A DNA stretch of 12,247 bases. It comes from Betaproteobacteria bacterium. Lineage in GTDB: Bacteria; Pseudomonadota; Gammaproteobacteria; Burkholderiales; Casimicrobiaceae. Location of the stretch: positions 1 to 12,247 of the forward strand of contig JADKEV010000062.1 in the NCBI GenBank assembly GCA_016717855.1, given 5' to 3'. The notes below the pieces were generated by a model. It was not told where the DNA came from and made no database searches. It was given only the letters and a program-made list of their open reading frames with translations. Below are positions 1-7,482 of the stretch, one piece after another (the first letter of the stretch is position 1; each line of letters begins with the position of its first letter). A program made the translations under genes and the position numbers.

Positions 1-117
1 GTTGCGGCACAAATCAGCCAGCGGCGCGGGCGCAACCATCAGGTTGCGTGTGATCGGGTCGCGTTCCAAAGCGAGATCGGCGAAATGCAGGGTGTCAGGA
101 ATCTTCAGTTCCGCCAT
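1..117 (-). CDS. Hypothetical protein, N-terminal 39 residues (runs off left edge)
   Basis: The first 39 codons are open on the minus strand and continue past position 1. The protein begins MAELKIPDTLHFADLALERD. The start at 117 is preferred because a GGGAG ribosome binding site (minus strand, bases 128-124) lies six bases upstream. A second ATG directly before it (120-118) would add one Met but sits too close to that site. No domain, signal peptide or membrane segment is visible, and I do not recognise the family. It follows the gene at 448-157 on the same strand after about 40 bases, so the two are probably co-transcribed. Such small acidic proteins are common in accessory regions, but no function can be given. 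That this is a real start is supported by the ribosome binding site and the plausible protein sequence only. Confidence 0.55.
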   Translation of the reverse strand, partial: MAELKIPDTLHFADLALERDPITRNLMVAPAPLADLCRN

Positions 118-156
118 CATCGGCTCCCGCCGGGCACTGCCCAATCCGGGGTTCGA

Positions 157-448
157 TCATCGCCCCTGTGACAGGTCCCAGAAGGAATCCTGCCAGTTTG
201 AGATTCGTCCCTGTTCCCCGCACTGCGCACTCCCACTCGATCGCATCGTCGTCAGCAATCGTGGTGGCGATCGGCCACTTACACTTCCGGTGACGACACA
301 ACACCGGTTCGGTTTCGGCACCGCGTTCCTGGGCGCTGGTCGAAGCCACCACCCTACCCAGGAATTCGCCGAGTCGGCGAGCTGGGCCGGATTTCGGGCC
401 GATTGCGCCTTTCTCGTCCAGGAAGTGATTGAGGTCAGTAATGAACAT
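157..448 (-). pseudogene. Conserved hypothetical protein with Cys-rich C-terminus, frameshifted
   Basis: Reading from ATG at 448, the protein starts MFITDLNHFLDEKG and continues with PARRLGEFLGRVV. This matches, from memory, a widespread short hypothetical family of about 90-100 residues starting M-F-x-T-D-L-N-H-F-L-D. The frame stays family-like to IEWECAV (near base 224), then loses similarity. The next minus-strand frame continues with CGEQGRISNWQDSFWDLS and stops at 157. Joining the frames gives W-E-C-A-V-C-G, the Cys-x-x-Cys expected at that point, with about 97 residues in total. The break at about 216-226 fits a two-base loss (TG), or less well one extra base. Earlier Cys residues (LCRHRKC) suggest a small metal-binding fold, which is inference. 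No strong ribosome binding site is seen. A good minus-strand promoter lies about 290 bases upstream. The function of the family is unknown to me. Confidence 0.6.
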
Positions 449-693
449 GGCGCGGGGAATTCTACTTCACTGGAAACCGCGAGTCGGTATCCGCAGTGAA
501 AGGCCCGCACAGCCGTTCCCGTCAGATGTATTCGTGTTGGGGGTCAAGAGCGGGCTCCTCGTTGGTGCTTGGAACCCGCAGTCAAGTAGTGAGGGTCTTT
601 TCGATGCCCGCTGACTCGTACTGCATGACCGAGGGTCCTTACCGGCAACGCCGCGGCAACTTCGTGCGCTTCAGCAGCCAGTGAGCCAAGTCA

Positions 694-727
694 TTGACAA
701 CAGCATAATTCATTGTTGCTTGACAAC
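694..727. repeat. Direct repeat TTGACAAC, two copies 26 bases apart
   Basis: TTGACAAC occurs at 694-701 and again at 720-727. A weaker ATTGACG follows at 734-739. Between the copies, CAACA (700-704 region) and TGTTG (714-718) form an imperfect inverted repeat. The block lies just downstream of the minus-strand promoter candidate, where a repressor could bind, and its second copy is also the -35 hexamer of the plus-strand candidate. A regulator site is inference. Confidence 0.4.
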
Positions 728-746
728 TACCAATTGACGCTATAAT
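720..746 (+). promoter_or_regulatory. Plus-strand sigma-70 promoter candidate
   Basis: A perfect TTGACA (720-725) is followed by TATAAT (741-746) with a 15-base spacer. The shifted hexamer TAATAT (743-748) would give 17. Both hexamers match consensus, but the preferred spacing uses a weaker -10. No plus-strand gene follows for well over 1 kb, so if used it would make a non-coding or antisense transcript towards the 3' end of the IclR gene. It overlaps the minus-strand candidate, which has the better spacing. Confidence 0.35.
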
Positions 747-770
747 ATATGCATTACAGCTATAAGTCAA
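742..770 (-). promoter_or_regulatory. Minus-strand sigma-70 promoter candidate for the left-edge genes
   Basis: On the minus strand TTGACT (770-765) and TATTAT (747-742) are separated by exactly 17 bases in an AT-rich stretch. Transcription would start near 735 and run toward the small genes at 448-157 and 117-1, leaving a leader of about 285 bases. This is the best promoter-like sequence in the window. The TTGACAAC repeats lie at and just downstream of the predicted start, a suitable place for an operator. Confidence 0.5.
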
Positions 771-1032
771 GTGTTTTATATGCCGTTTTCTACGTTTACC
801 AAAGCATACTGTCGAGAATTGAAGGTGGCTCTAAATTTTCGATGGTCCCGTTAATCTGTAGTCTGCTCGTATAGCTAGCGCGAAGAATCGGGGGGCTTGC
901 CACCGAGTCCTAGAACCGAATGGTAGCGATTTGCTTGATTCGCTCGTTAAGAAACATCGGCGTCAGTTTGACGGTGAAGAACCGTTGTCGGAGGGTGAAG
1001 AGGACGTAGGCGCGTCGGGTTGGCCCTGTGGG

Positions 1033-1107
1033 CGGACGCGGCCGCCTCATTTGCGCACTTGGTAAAGTGCAGCGAAGCCATAGCGCGACAGGTGCCACCG
1101 AGGCACC
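1033..1107. repeat. Cluster of three inverted repeats
   Basis: Three stem-forming sequences follow one another. GGCGG pairs with CCGCC around 1032-1046. GCACTT-GGTA-AAGTGC is a perfect 6-base stem with a 4-base loop at 1055-1070. GGTGCC-ACCGA-GGCACC is a perfect 6-base stem with a 5-base loop at 1091-1107. They lie about 100-175 bases beyond the stop of the IclR gene in its direction of transcription. They could slow or end that transcript, but none is followed by a T run on the minus strand, so a standard intrinsic terminator is not supported. Confidence 0.4.
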
Positions 1108-1131
1108 GTGGCGGTAACTGTGGCGGTAACT
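1108..1131. repeat. Tandem 12-bp repeat, two perfect copies
   Basis: GTGGCGGTAACT is repeated exactly at 1108-1119 and 1120-1131, directly after the GGTGCC/GGCACC stem. It lies outside any supported gene. It may be slippage-generated; no role can be assigned. Confidence 0.6.
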
Positions 1132-1205
1132 CGATGCTGGGCCTATGCTGTAGCCTCGCAATGTGACTGCCGCCCTCTCCGCCATCTTGCGATGCTCCGC
1201 TGTCC

Positions 1206-2005
1206 TCACTCACCCGCGCGTAGCGACAGGGACTTCAGTATCGCCCCACGCAACTCCAGCAACGGGGTGGTCAGCGCCTCCACCACCGCCTCGATCTTCT
1301 CTCCGGTCGACACGCTCACGTTCAGCGAATAAGAAAAGTCGGCCGATTGCAGCGGCGTCGCCAGCGCGACAACCTCCGGCTGCCACGACGCGGCACAGCA
1401 CCCCGACTCACGCACGCACCGGAGGGACTGCTCGATCTCCGCCAGCAGCGATGACCACTGCCGTCCTCGCCGTGCCTTGAAGATCGCATACAGCGCCTTG
1501 CGCCGCGTCGGAGGAATCGTCGCGAGATAGGCGCGGCCGAGAGAGGTCAGTTCCATCGGTACGCGCTGACCGGATACGACGTTACGGAACGCCACCCGCC
1601 GGCTGTAGCGGATGGACTCCAGATAGACCATCTCATCGCGATCGGCTGCCGCCAGCCCGACGTTGATGTGCTTGCTCTCGGCCAGCGCACGCATCAGCGG
1701 CGCGGCGACCTGAAGCACGGCCGATCCGGACCGCATCGCGTGAGCCAGGCTGAGCACCGCCGGCGCCAGCCGGTATCCCTTGCGCAGCGGCTCCTGCTGC
1801 AGCATGCCCATGCCCACCAGTGTCTGCGTCAGGCGACTGACCGTCGCCTTGGACAACCCGGCGCGTTCCGCCAGCTCACCGTTGCCCAGGAGATCGGACC
1901 CGGGTCGAAACGCTCGAAGGATCTCGATCCCTCGCTCGAGAGAGCGATTGGCGGGAGACACGCCTGGCTTTTCGGACGAAATTGCCTTTGCCCACCGCTG
2001 GCCAT
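1206..2005 (-). CDS. IclR-family transcriptional regulator (probable one-base frameshift near the N-terminus)
   Basis: The protein has the two IclR modules. The first is an N-terminal winged helix-turn-helix beginning NRSLERGIEILRAF, with recognition-helix region LAERAGLSKATVSRL. The second is a C-terminal effector-binding domain with VYLESIRYSRRVAFRNV, GQRVPMELTSLGRAYLA and SYSLNVSVS. The best start by signal is ATG at 2005, five bases after a perfect GGAGG, but that frame leaves the IclR frame within about 15 bases. One missing base at about 1990-2003 restores a 266-residue protein starting MASG, the usual family length. Alternatively, translation starts at the in-frame GTG of GVSPANRSLERG without any frameshift. 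The gene is divergent from the catabolic operon and is likely its local regulator and an autoregulator, binding a small carboxylate or CoA pathway compound. That role is inference from position. The family call is firm. Confidence 0.9.
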
Positions 2006-2010
2006 CGGAA

Positions 2011-2015
2011 CCTCC
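2011..2015 (-). promoter_or_regulatory. Ribosome binding site that fixes the regulator start
   Basis: CCTCC on the plus strand reads GGAGG on the minus strand, five bases before the ATG at 2005. It argues that the true start of the IclR gene is this ATG, even though the reading frame must shift by one base soon after. Confidence 0.6.
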
Positions 2016-2065
2016 GAAATGAGTCCATGGAGCGGGATTACACCATCGTTCTGGCCCCGCAGAAG

Positions 2066-2080
2066 TTCCATTGTATGGAA
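2066..2080. promoter_or_regulatory. Perfect palindrome TTCCAT-TGT-ATGGAA, probable IclR operator
   Basis: The 6-base arms are exact inverse complements around a 3-base centre, in the 192-base gap between the divergent regulator and the operon. The 15-base size and AT-rich arms fit sites bound by IclR dimers (the E. coli IclR box TGGAAATNATTTCCA is also a 15-base palindrome). On the minus strand the centre overlaps TACAAT (2075-2070), a possible -10 of the regulator gene, so binding could also autoregulate. No convincing -35/-10 pair for the plus-strand operon was found; TTGACG at 2104-2109 has no good partner. Confidence 0.55.
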
Positions 2081-2197
2081 ATCGAATGCTGACGTGCGGG
2101 ACATTGACGCCTACTCTTCGAATCAACGCGGACGAGACCCGAGCGAAGTGCATCGAGCACTCGGCAACTGCGCAGTTCATCTACATCAGGAGACAAC

Positions 2198-3169
2198 GTG
2201 ATTGCACACACCACGTTCGGCGGCTGCTCGCCGCATTCATTGGCGCACGACGGCGCTCGCTTCCATGTACGCGCCGCGGCCTATCCGGACAAGTTCATCC
2301 GCCTCGTCGTGCCATTCGCCCCGGCGGCGGCACGGACACATCGCGCGCACCCTCGCGTCAGGCATGTCGACCGAGCTGGGCCAGCAGGTCATCATCGACA
2401 ACAAGCCGGGCGCGGGCACCATCATCGGTACCGACGCGGTCGCCAAGAGCGCTCCGGACGGCTACAACATCGTCATCGCGACCTTCGCGCACGCGGTCAA
2501 CCCCAGCCTTCAGCCGAAGCTGCCCTATGCCCAGGACAAGGCTTTCGCGCCGGTCACTCTGATTGCCAAGGGGCCCAACGTCCTGGTCGTCCGCGCGGAC
2601 AGCCCCTTCAAGAGGGTCAAGGACATCATCGACGCGGCCCGCACGAAGCCCGGCAAGCTGAACTACGCGTCCCAAGGCAACGGCACGTCGGCGCACCTGG
2701 CCGGCGAGATGTTCACCAACCTGGCCAAGGTGGAGATGATTCACGTGCCGTACCGAGGCGCCGGCCCGGCCATCACCGATCTGCTGGGCGGCCAGGTCGA
2801 CATGATCTTCGGTACGGCCGCGGCGGTGTCGCCCTTTGTCCAGAGCGGCAAGTTGCGGGCGATCGCAGTGACGTCGCCGCAACCGTCCCCTCCCTGAAAG
2901 GCATCCCGACGATTGCCGCGACCGTCCCGGGATACGCCGTCGAAAGCTGGTACGGCCTGTATGTCCCCGCCGGAACGCCGCCCGATGTCATTCAAAAGCT
3001 CAACGCCGCCGCGAAGAAGGCCGCGCGCAGCCCCGAGTTCGCCAAGCGGATCGAGCAGGAAGGACTGGAAGTCACGGCGAGCGATCCTGCCGAACTCGAC
3101 CGCTACGTCAAGGCCGAGGAAGTGCGGTGGCGAAAGATCGTCAAGGAAAACAACATCAAGCCCGAATGA
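2198..3169 (+). pseudogene. Bug/TctC-family periplasmic tricarboxylate-type receptor, multiply frameshifted
   Basis: Joined across frames this is a typical Bug/TctC receptor of about 325 residues. It has a signal peptide (MIAHTTFG, RLLAAFIGA, TALASMYAP), then AAAYPDKFIRLVVPFAP, GGGTD, NKPGAGTIIGTDAVAKSAPDG, YRGAGPAITDLLGGQVDMIF, and a C-terminal lobe GIPTIAATVPGYAVESWYG. These proteins bind carboxylates in the periplasm, and many in Burkholderiales are orphans without TctA/TctB membrane partners, as here. The GTG start at 2198 has AGGAG five bases upstream. Six breaks are needed, near 2219, 2245, 2275, 2323, 2339 and 2885. Each moves the frame in the same direction and is repaired by adding one base, often in a G or C run. 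Sequence between breaks is undamaged, with no internal stops in the correct frame. If real the gene is dead; if error it is a normal first gene of the operon. Confidence 0.85.
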
Positions 3170-3203
3170 CCGGTCCTTTCGCCACACCCATCGGAGACAC
3201 ATC

Positions 3204-4004
3204 ATGAATTTCAAGCTGATCGATTTCAAGGTCGATGCCTCGATCGCCACGATCACGTTCAACCGCCCGGACAAGCGCAACGCGATGAGCGACGACATGC
3301 GCAGCGAGTTCATCGTCGCGCTCGAACGCGTCGCCGCCGACAAGGCCATCAAGGCGCTGGTGCTCACCGGTGCCGGCAAGGGCTTCTGCGCCGGGGGCGA
3401 CATCTCCGGCATGCAGCGCCGCATGAATGCGCCGGCCGGCGAAGTCGGCTTCAACGGCTGGCACCGCCAGCAGCGCGTACACCACACGCAGGCGCTGCTG
3501 CACACCATGCCCAAGCCGGTGATCGCGGCCGTCAACGGCGCCGCCTCCGGCCTGGGCGCCGACACCGCGCTGGCCTGCGACTTCATCATCGCCAGCGAGT
3601 GGGCGAACTTCACCTGGTCGTACATCCACCGCGGCATCATCCCCGACGGCGGCGGCATGTACTTCCTGCCGCGACGCGTCGGCCTGTCCAGGGCCAAGGA
3701 ACTCATCTTCACGGGCCGCAAGGTCGATGTCGACGAAGCACTGGCCCTGGGCATCGTCGATCGCAAGACATCAGCGGACACGCTGGTGGCCGACGCGCAG
3801 GCCTGGGCCGCAGAACTCGGCAAGGGCTCGTCCACCGCGCTGGCGCTGACCAAGACGATCCTGAACCAGACCTTCGAGCTTTCTGCGCAGAACGTCTTCG
3901 CGCAAGGCAGCCAGGCGCAGGGCATCTGCTACACGAGCGCCGAGCACCGCGAGTCGGTGATGGCTTTCCGCGCCAAGTCCTCCGCACCTGCACGCAAGGA
4001 GTAA
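3204..4004 (+). CDS. Enoyl-CoA hydratase/isomerase (crotonase family)
   Basis: This is an intact 266-residue crotonase-fold enzyme, the normal family length. GGAG lies seven bases before the ATG. The first oxyanion-hole segment is CAGGDISGM (62-70), and the second is NGAASGLGADTALACDF (111-127). The active-site region reads YIHRGIIPDGGGMYFLP (140-156). By alignment from memory with rat enoyl-CoA hydratase, Glu144 corresponds here to Tyr140, while Glu164 corresponds to Glu166. Asp148 sits in an IPDxGG motif like that of the PaaG-type isomerases. The enzyme may therefore be an isomerase, or a hydratase with unusual chemistry, rather than a standard hydratase. It probably acts in the cytoplasm on an unsaturated acyl-CoA. 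Its stop is four bases before the synthetase start, so the two are co-transcribed. Family certain; reaction uncertain. Confidence 0.93.
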   Translation: MNFKLIDFKVDASIATITFNRPDKRNAMSDDMRSEFIVALERVAADKAIKALVLTGAGKGFCAGGDISGMQRRMNAPAGEVGFNGWHRQQRVHHTQALLHTMPKPVIAAVNGAASGLGADTALACDFIIASEWANFTWSYIHRGIIPDGGGMYFLPRRVGLSRAKELIFTGRKVDVDEALALGIVDRKTSADTLVADAQAWAAELGKGSSTALALTKTILNQTFELSAQNVFAQGSQAQGICYTSAEHRESVMAFRAKSSAPARKE

Positions 4005-4008
4005 CCAG

Positions 4009-6097
4009 ATGGATGCAATCTCCCGACTTCTGAAGCCACGCAGCGTTGCCGTGATCGGGCCTTCGGCCGATGCCACCAAGACCGCCGGCCGCCCGGTGGC
4101 GTACCTGCAGAAGCACGGCTTCGCCGGCCAGATCCTTCCGGTCAACCCCAAGGTGGACCGCATCGGCGACCTGGCCTGCTACAAGGACGTGGCGTCCCTC
4201 CCGGCCACGCCCGACGTGGGCATCGTCCTGCTCGGCGCGGAACGCGCCCACCTGGCGGTACGCGACCTGGCCGCCCGCGGCACGGCCGCGGCGATCGTGC
4301 TCGCCAGCGGCTACACGGAGACCGGCGAGGAAGGCGCGCGCCGCCAGCGCAGCTGATCGAAGCGGCAGGATCGATGCGCATCCTCGGCCCCAACACCATC
4401 GGCCTGGTGAACCTGACCGACAACATCGTGCTGTCGGCCACCGGCGCGCTGGAGATGGACCACTTCCCGGTCGGCGGCATCGGCGTGGTGTCGCAAAGCG
4501 GCGGCATCCTGGGCTCGCTGCTGTCGCGTGCATCGGCCCGCGGCATCGGCTTGTCCAAGCTGATCTCCACCAGCAATGAAGTCGATCTGGAACTGGCCGA
4601 CTTCATCGACCACCTGGCCGACGACGAAGCCACCAAGGTCATCGCGCTGTACATCGAGACGGTGCGCAACCCGCAGAAGTTTCGCGCGGCGGCCTTGAAG
4701 GCCGCGCGCAACGGCAAGCCGGTCGTGGCGTTCAAGATCGGCCGCTCCGAGGCGGGCGCCAAGGCCGCGGTATCCCACACCGGTGCCCTCGCCGGCGCGG
4801 ACCGGATGTACGACGCGCTGTTCAAGCAGGTGGGTGTCATCCGGGCGCAGACGTTTGGGGACCTGCTCGACATTCCGGCGGCGCTCGTCACCGGAAGAAA
4901 GCTTCGCGGCAACCGTGTCGCGATCCTCACCTCGACCGGCGGTGCGGGTACACTCGTCTCCGACGACCTGGGAATGGCCGGCTTCGACACGCCGCCGCCG
5001 GATGCCGCGACCGCCGAGGCACTGCGCGCGTTGCAGACGGGAGCTCCCGCCGTGCTCGATCGCAACCCGATCGATGTGACGCTCGCCGGCCTGAAGCCCG
5101 AGCTGTTGCGCGGCGCGATCAATGTCCTGCTCCAGAGCCCGACGTACGACGCGTTGACCATCATCGTCGGCTCTTCGAGCCTCGCCATGCCCGAGCTGAT
5201 GGCCGGGGCGATCCAGGACTGCCTGCCGAATTCGGACAAGCCGATCATCGCCTACGTCAGCCCGCACGCACCGGAGGTCGGTGCGTTGCTGACCGAACGC
5301 GGTGTCCCGGCGTTTGCCGCGGCCGAGAGCTGCACCGCGGCGTTGCGCGCCATGCTCAACGCCGGACGCTTCCAGGCGCCGGCCGAAGCGGTGTCGAAGG
5401 CCACGCCCGTGGCGGTCGATGACTTGCCTTCCGGTTCGCTCGACGAAGCTCAGGCCAAGCAGTTGTTCACGCGTTTCGGCGTGACCTGCGCGGCGGAGCG
5501 CATCGTGACCTCGCCGGCGCAGGCGGAAGCAGCGGCACGCGAGCTCGGTGGCCGCGTGGTGCTCAAGATCCTCTCGTCCGAGATCACGCACAAGACCGAA
5601 GTCGGCGGGGTAGCCGTCAACCTGACGCCGGAGACCGTCGGCGCGCGTCTGACGACGATGGCGGCCGATGTCGAAGCGAGGGCCGGGGTGCGCCCGCAGC
5701 GATTCCTCGTCCAGGAAATGGTCGGTGCGGGCACCGAGCTGATCCTCGGCATGCACCGCGACGCGCTGGGCACCGCCATTCTTCTCGGGATGGGCGGGGT
5801 GACCGCCGAGCTGTTCAAGGACACAACGATGCGATTGCTGCCGCCGATGCCAAGGGTGGGCTCAGCCGCGCCGACGCGCTGAGCATGGCGCAGGAGCTGA
5901 AGACCTGGCCGCTGCTGGACGGCTTCCGCGGCCGACCGAAGGCCGATGTAGAGGCCCTTGTAACCGCGATCGTCGCCTTCTCGCAGATGGCCGCACAACT
6001 CGGCGACCGGCTCGTCGAGGCTGAGGCGAATCCGGTGTTCGTGCTGGCGCAAGGGCAGGGTGTTCGCGCCGCCGACGGCGTCGTCGTGTTGGCCTGA
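4009..6097 (+). pseudogene. ADP-forming acyl-CoA synthetase (acetyl-CoA synthetase alpha-beta fusion), two frameshifts
   Basis: Three consecutive frames make one protein of about 696 residues, the usual length for fused NDP-forming acyl-CoA synthetases. The order is a CoA-binding Rossmann domain (KPRSVAVIGPSADATKTAG), the ligase domains, and a C-terminal ATP-grasp part with VVLKILSSEITHKTEVGG, GMGGVTAELFKDTTMRLLPP and EANPVFV. The phosphorylated His is in SHTGALAG; after repair it is residue 257, the position known in the Pyrococcus enzyme. The enzyme joins a carboxylate to CoA with ATP, releasing ADP and phosphate. Breaks lie near 4346-4353 (after GARRQR, before LIEAAGSM) and 5841-5846 (before DAKGGLSRADALS); each is repaired by one added base. 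AAGGAG, overlapping the end of the crotonase gene, gives the ribosome binding site. It is probably the activation step of the pathway, with the substrate unknown. Confidence 0.88.
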
Positions 6098-6108
6098 AGG
6101 AGAACGTC

Positions 6109-7471
6109 ATGACCGCACCTGCACGTCCGGAGCGCGCTGGCGATGTCGCCGCGAGCGTGATCGATAACCCGCCGATCGACGCCGAACATCTGCGCGTGTC
6201 GCGCGAAGCCGCGGCGCTTCAACACCTGTCCTTCGCGGAAGGCGAAAGCGCGAAGCACCCCGCTCTCGAGAGCGAGACGCCGCGCAAGGTGGATGACATC
6301 GCTGTCATCGGGGCGGGGACCATGGGCTCGGGTATCGCGATCGCTGCTCTCGATGCCGGCTACCACGTGCTGCTGCTGGAACAGGATGGTGCGGCGCTGG
6401 AGCGTGGGGCGAACCGGATCCGCGAGCACTACGCCAAACGCGTGCGCTCCGGAAAGACGGAGACGTCCGTAGCCGCGGAGCGCGAAGCGCGGCTGCGCAC
6501 CAGCCTCGACTGGGGAAGAACTCGCGACCGCGGACCTCGTCATCGAAGCGGTGTTCGAGGATCTCGAGGTCAAGAAGCAGGTCTTCCGGCGCATCGATGC
6601 ACTGGCGAAGTCCGGGGCGATTCTCGCCAGCAACACGTCTTATCTCGACCTCGACGCCATCGCCGATGCCACCTCGCGTCCTGCGGACCTGATCGGGCTG
6701 CACTTCTTCTCGCCCGCCAACGTGATGAAGCTGATGGAGGTCGTGCGGGGCCGCGCCAGCGCGCCCGATGTGCTGGCGACCGCCCTCGATTTCGGCAGGA
6801 AGCTGAAGAAGTTGCCGCTTCTGACGGGCAACGCCTTTGGTTTCGTCGGCAATCGCCTCTATGCCGCCTATCGCCGGCAGTGCGAGTTCATGGTCGAGGA
6901 AGGCGCGTGGCCCGAGCAGGTCGATGCCGCGCTCGAAGCCTTCGGCTTTGCGATGGGGCCGTTCACCGTGGCCGACCTGTCGGGGCTGGATATCGCCTGG
7001 CGCATGCGCCAGGCGCAGGCGGCGACGCGTGGTCCGTCCACACGGTACGTGCAGTTTGCCGACCGGCTGTGCGAGGCGGGGCGTTTCGGTCGCAAGACGA
7101 ACGCCGGCTACTACCGGTACGACGAAAGTGGCAAGGCACAGGTCGACGAAACCGTTCATGGCTTGATCGCCGGGGCGCGGGCCGACAAAGGCATCGTGCC
7201 GCGAGCGCTCGCGAACGACGAGATCTGCCGTCGGGTGATGCTCTCGCTGGTCAACGAAGCGGCGCTGCTGCTGGCCGAAGGCGTCGCCGGACACGCCACC
7301 GATGTCGATGTCGCACTCGTCAACGGCTACGGCTTTCCCCGATCGGAAGGCGGGCCGGTATTCTGGGCCTGCGAGCGAGGTGAAGTCGCGCTCGGCGCGG
7401 ATCTGGACTGGCTGGCGCAGTGCAGCGGCGCGGGCTTCGTCCGCGGCGACATGCGCCACGTCCTCGCCTGA
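6109..7471 (+). pseudogene. 3-hydroxyacyl-CoA dehydrogenase (NAD-dependent), one frameshift
   Basis: AGGAG stands six bases before the ATG. Repaired length is about 453 residues. The NAD-binding Rossmann motif is VIGAGTMGSGIA (from about residue 66). The catalytic His lies in GLHFFSPANVMKLMEVV (about 198) after SNTSYLDLDAIA, and NAFGFVGNRLYAAYRRQ opens the C-terminal domain. A second C-terminal helical repeat follows (GPVFWACERG). The first 60 residues resemble the linker between hydratase and dehydrogenase in FadB/FadJ-type fused enzymes (AALQHLSFAEGESAKHP), yet no hydratase domain is attached; a separate one lies upstream. The frame breaks at a GGGG run (6512-6515): removing one G restores SLDWEELATADLVIEAVFED. 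It oxidises a 3-hydroxyacyl-CoA to a 3-oxoacyl-CoA for the thiolase. If the extra G is an error, the gene is intact. Confidence 0.88.
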
Positions 7472-7482
7472 GGGAGCCTCGC

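Larger units (their letters stand above)
449..1205. other. Gene-poor region between accessory genes and the regulator
   Basis: No open frame here has family-like protein sequence. The longest frames (for example minus 1209-910) are low-complexity and rich in Arg and Pro, or have no ribosome binding site. Bases 449-690 look like leader or decayed sequence. Bases 690-860 are visibly AT-rich against a GC-rich background and carry promoter-like hexamers on both strands. Bases 1030-1131 carry three inverted repeats and a tandem repeat. I could not identify transposon ends, integrase or transposase fragments, or a tRNA. The change in base composition suggests a junction between an acquired segment on the left and the catabolic locus on the right, which is inference. 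Confidence 0.5.

Noticed and set aside
2..499. Plus-strand open frame of 165 codons at the left edge
   Set aside because: It is antisense to the family-like minus-strand protein at 448-157 and the partial gene at 117-1, has low-complexity composition and no ribosome binding site.
910..1209. Minus-strand open frames of 88-99 codons after the regulator
   Set aside because: Arg/Pro-rich, no recognisable family, and they run through the inverted repeats; I considered a transposase fragment but saw no motif.
2006..2180. N-terminal extension of the IclR frame up to 2180
   Set aside because: The added residues are not family-like and the segment contains the palindrome and the ribosome binding site; it is intergenic.
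4142..5756. Long minus-strand open frames opposite the synthetase
   Set aside because: Antisense shadows produced by GC-rich codon use; composition is Arg/Ala-rich and the plus strand holds clear synthetase motifs.
7420..7482. Upstream start for the MmgE/PrpD gene
   Set aside because: The extra 21 residues (MQRRGLRPRRHAP...) are translated from the end of the dehydrogenase gene out of frame; the ATG at 7483 has its own ribosome binding site.
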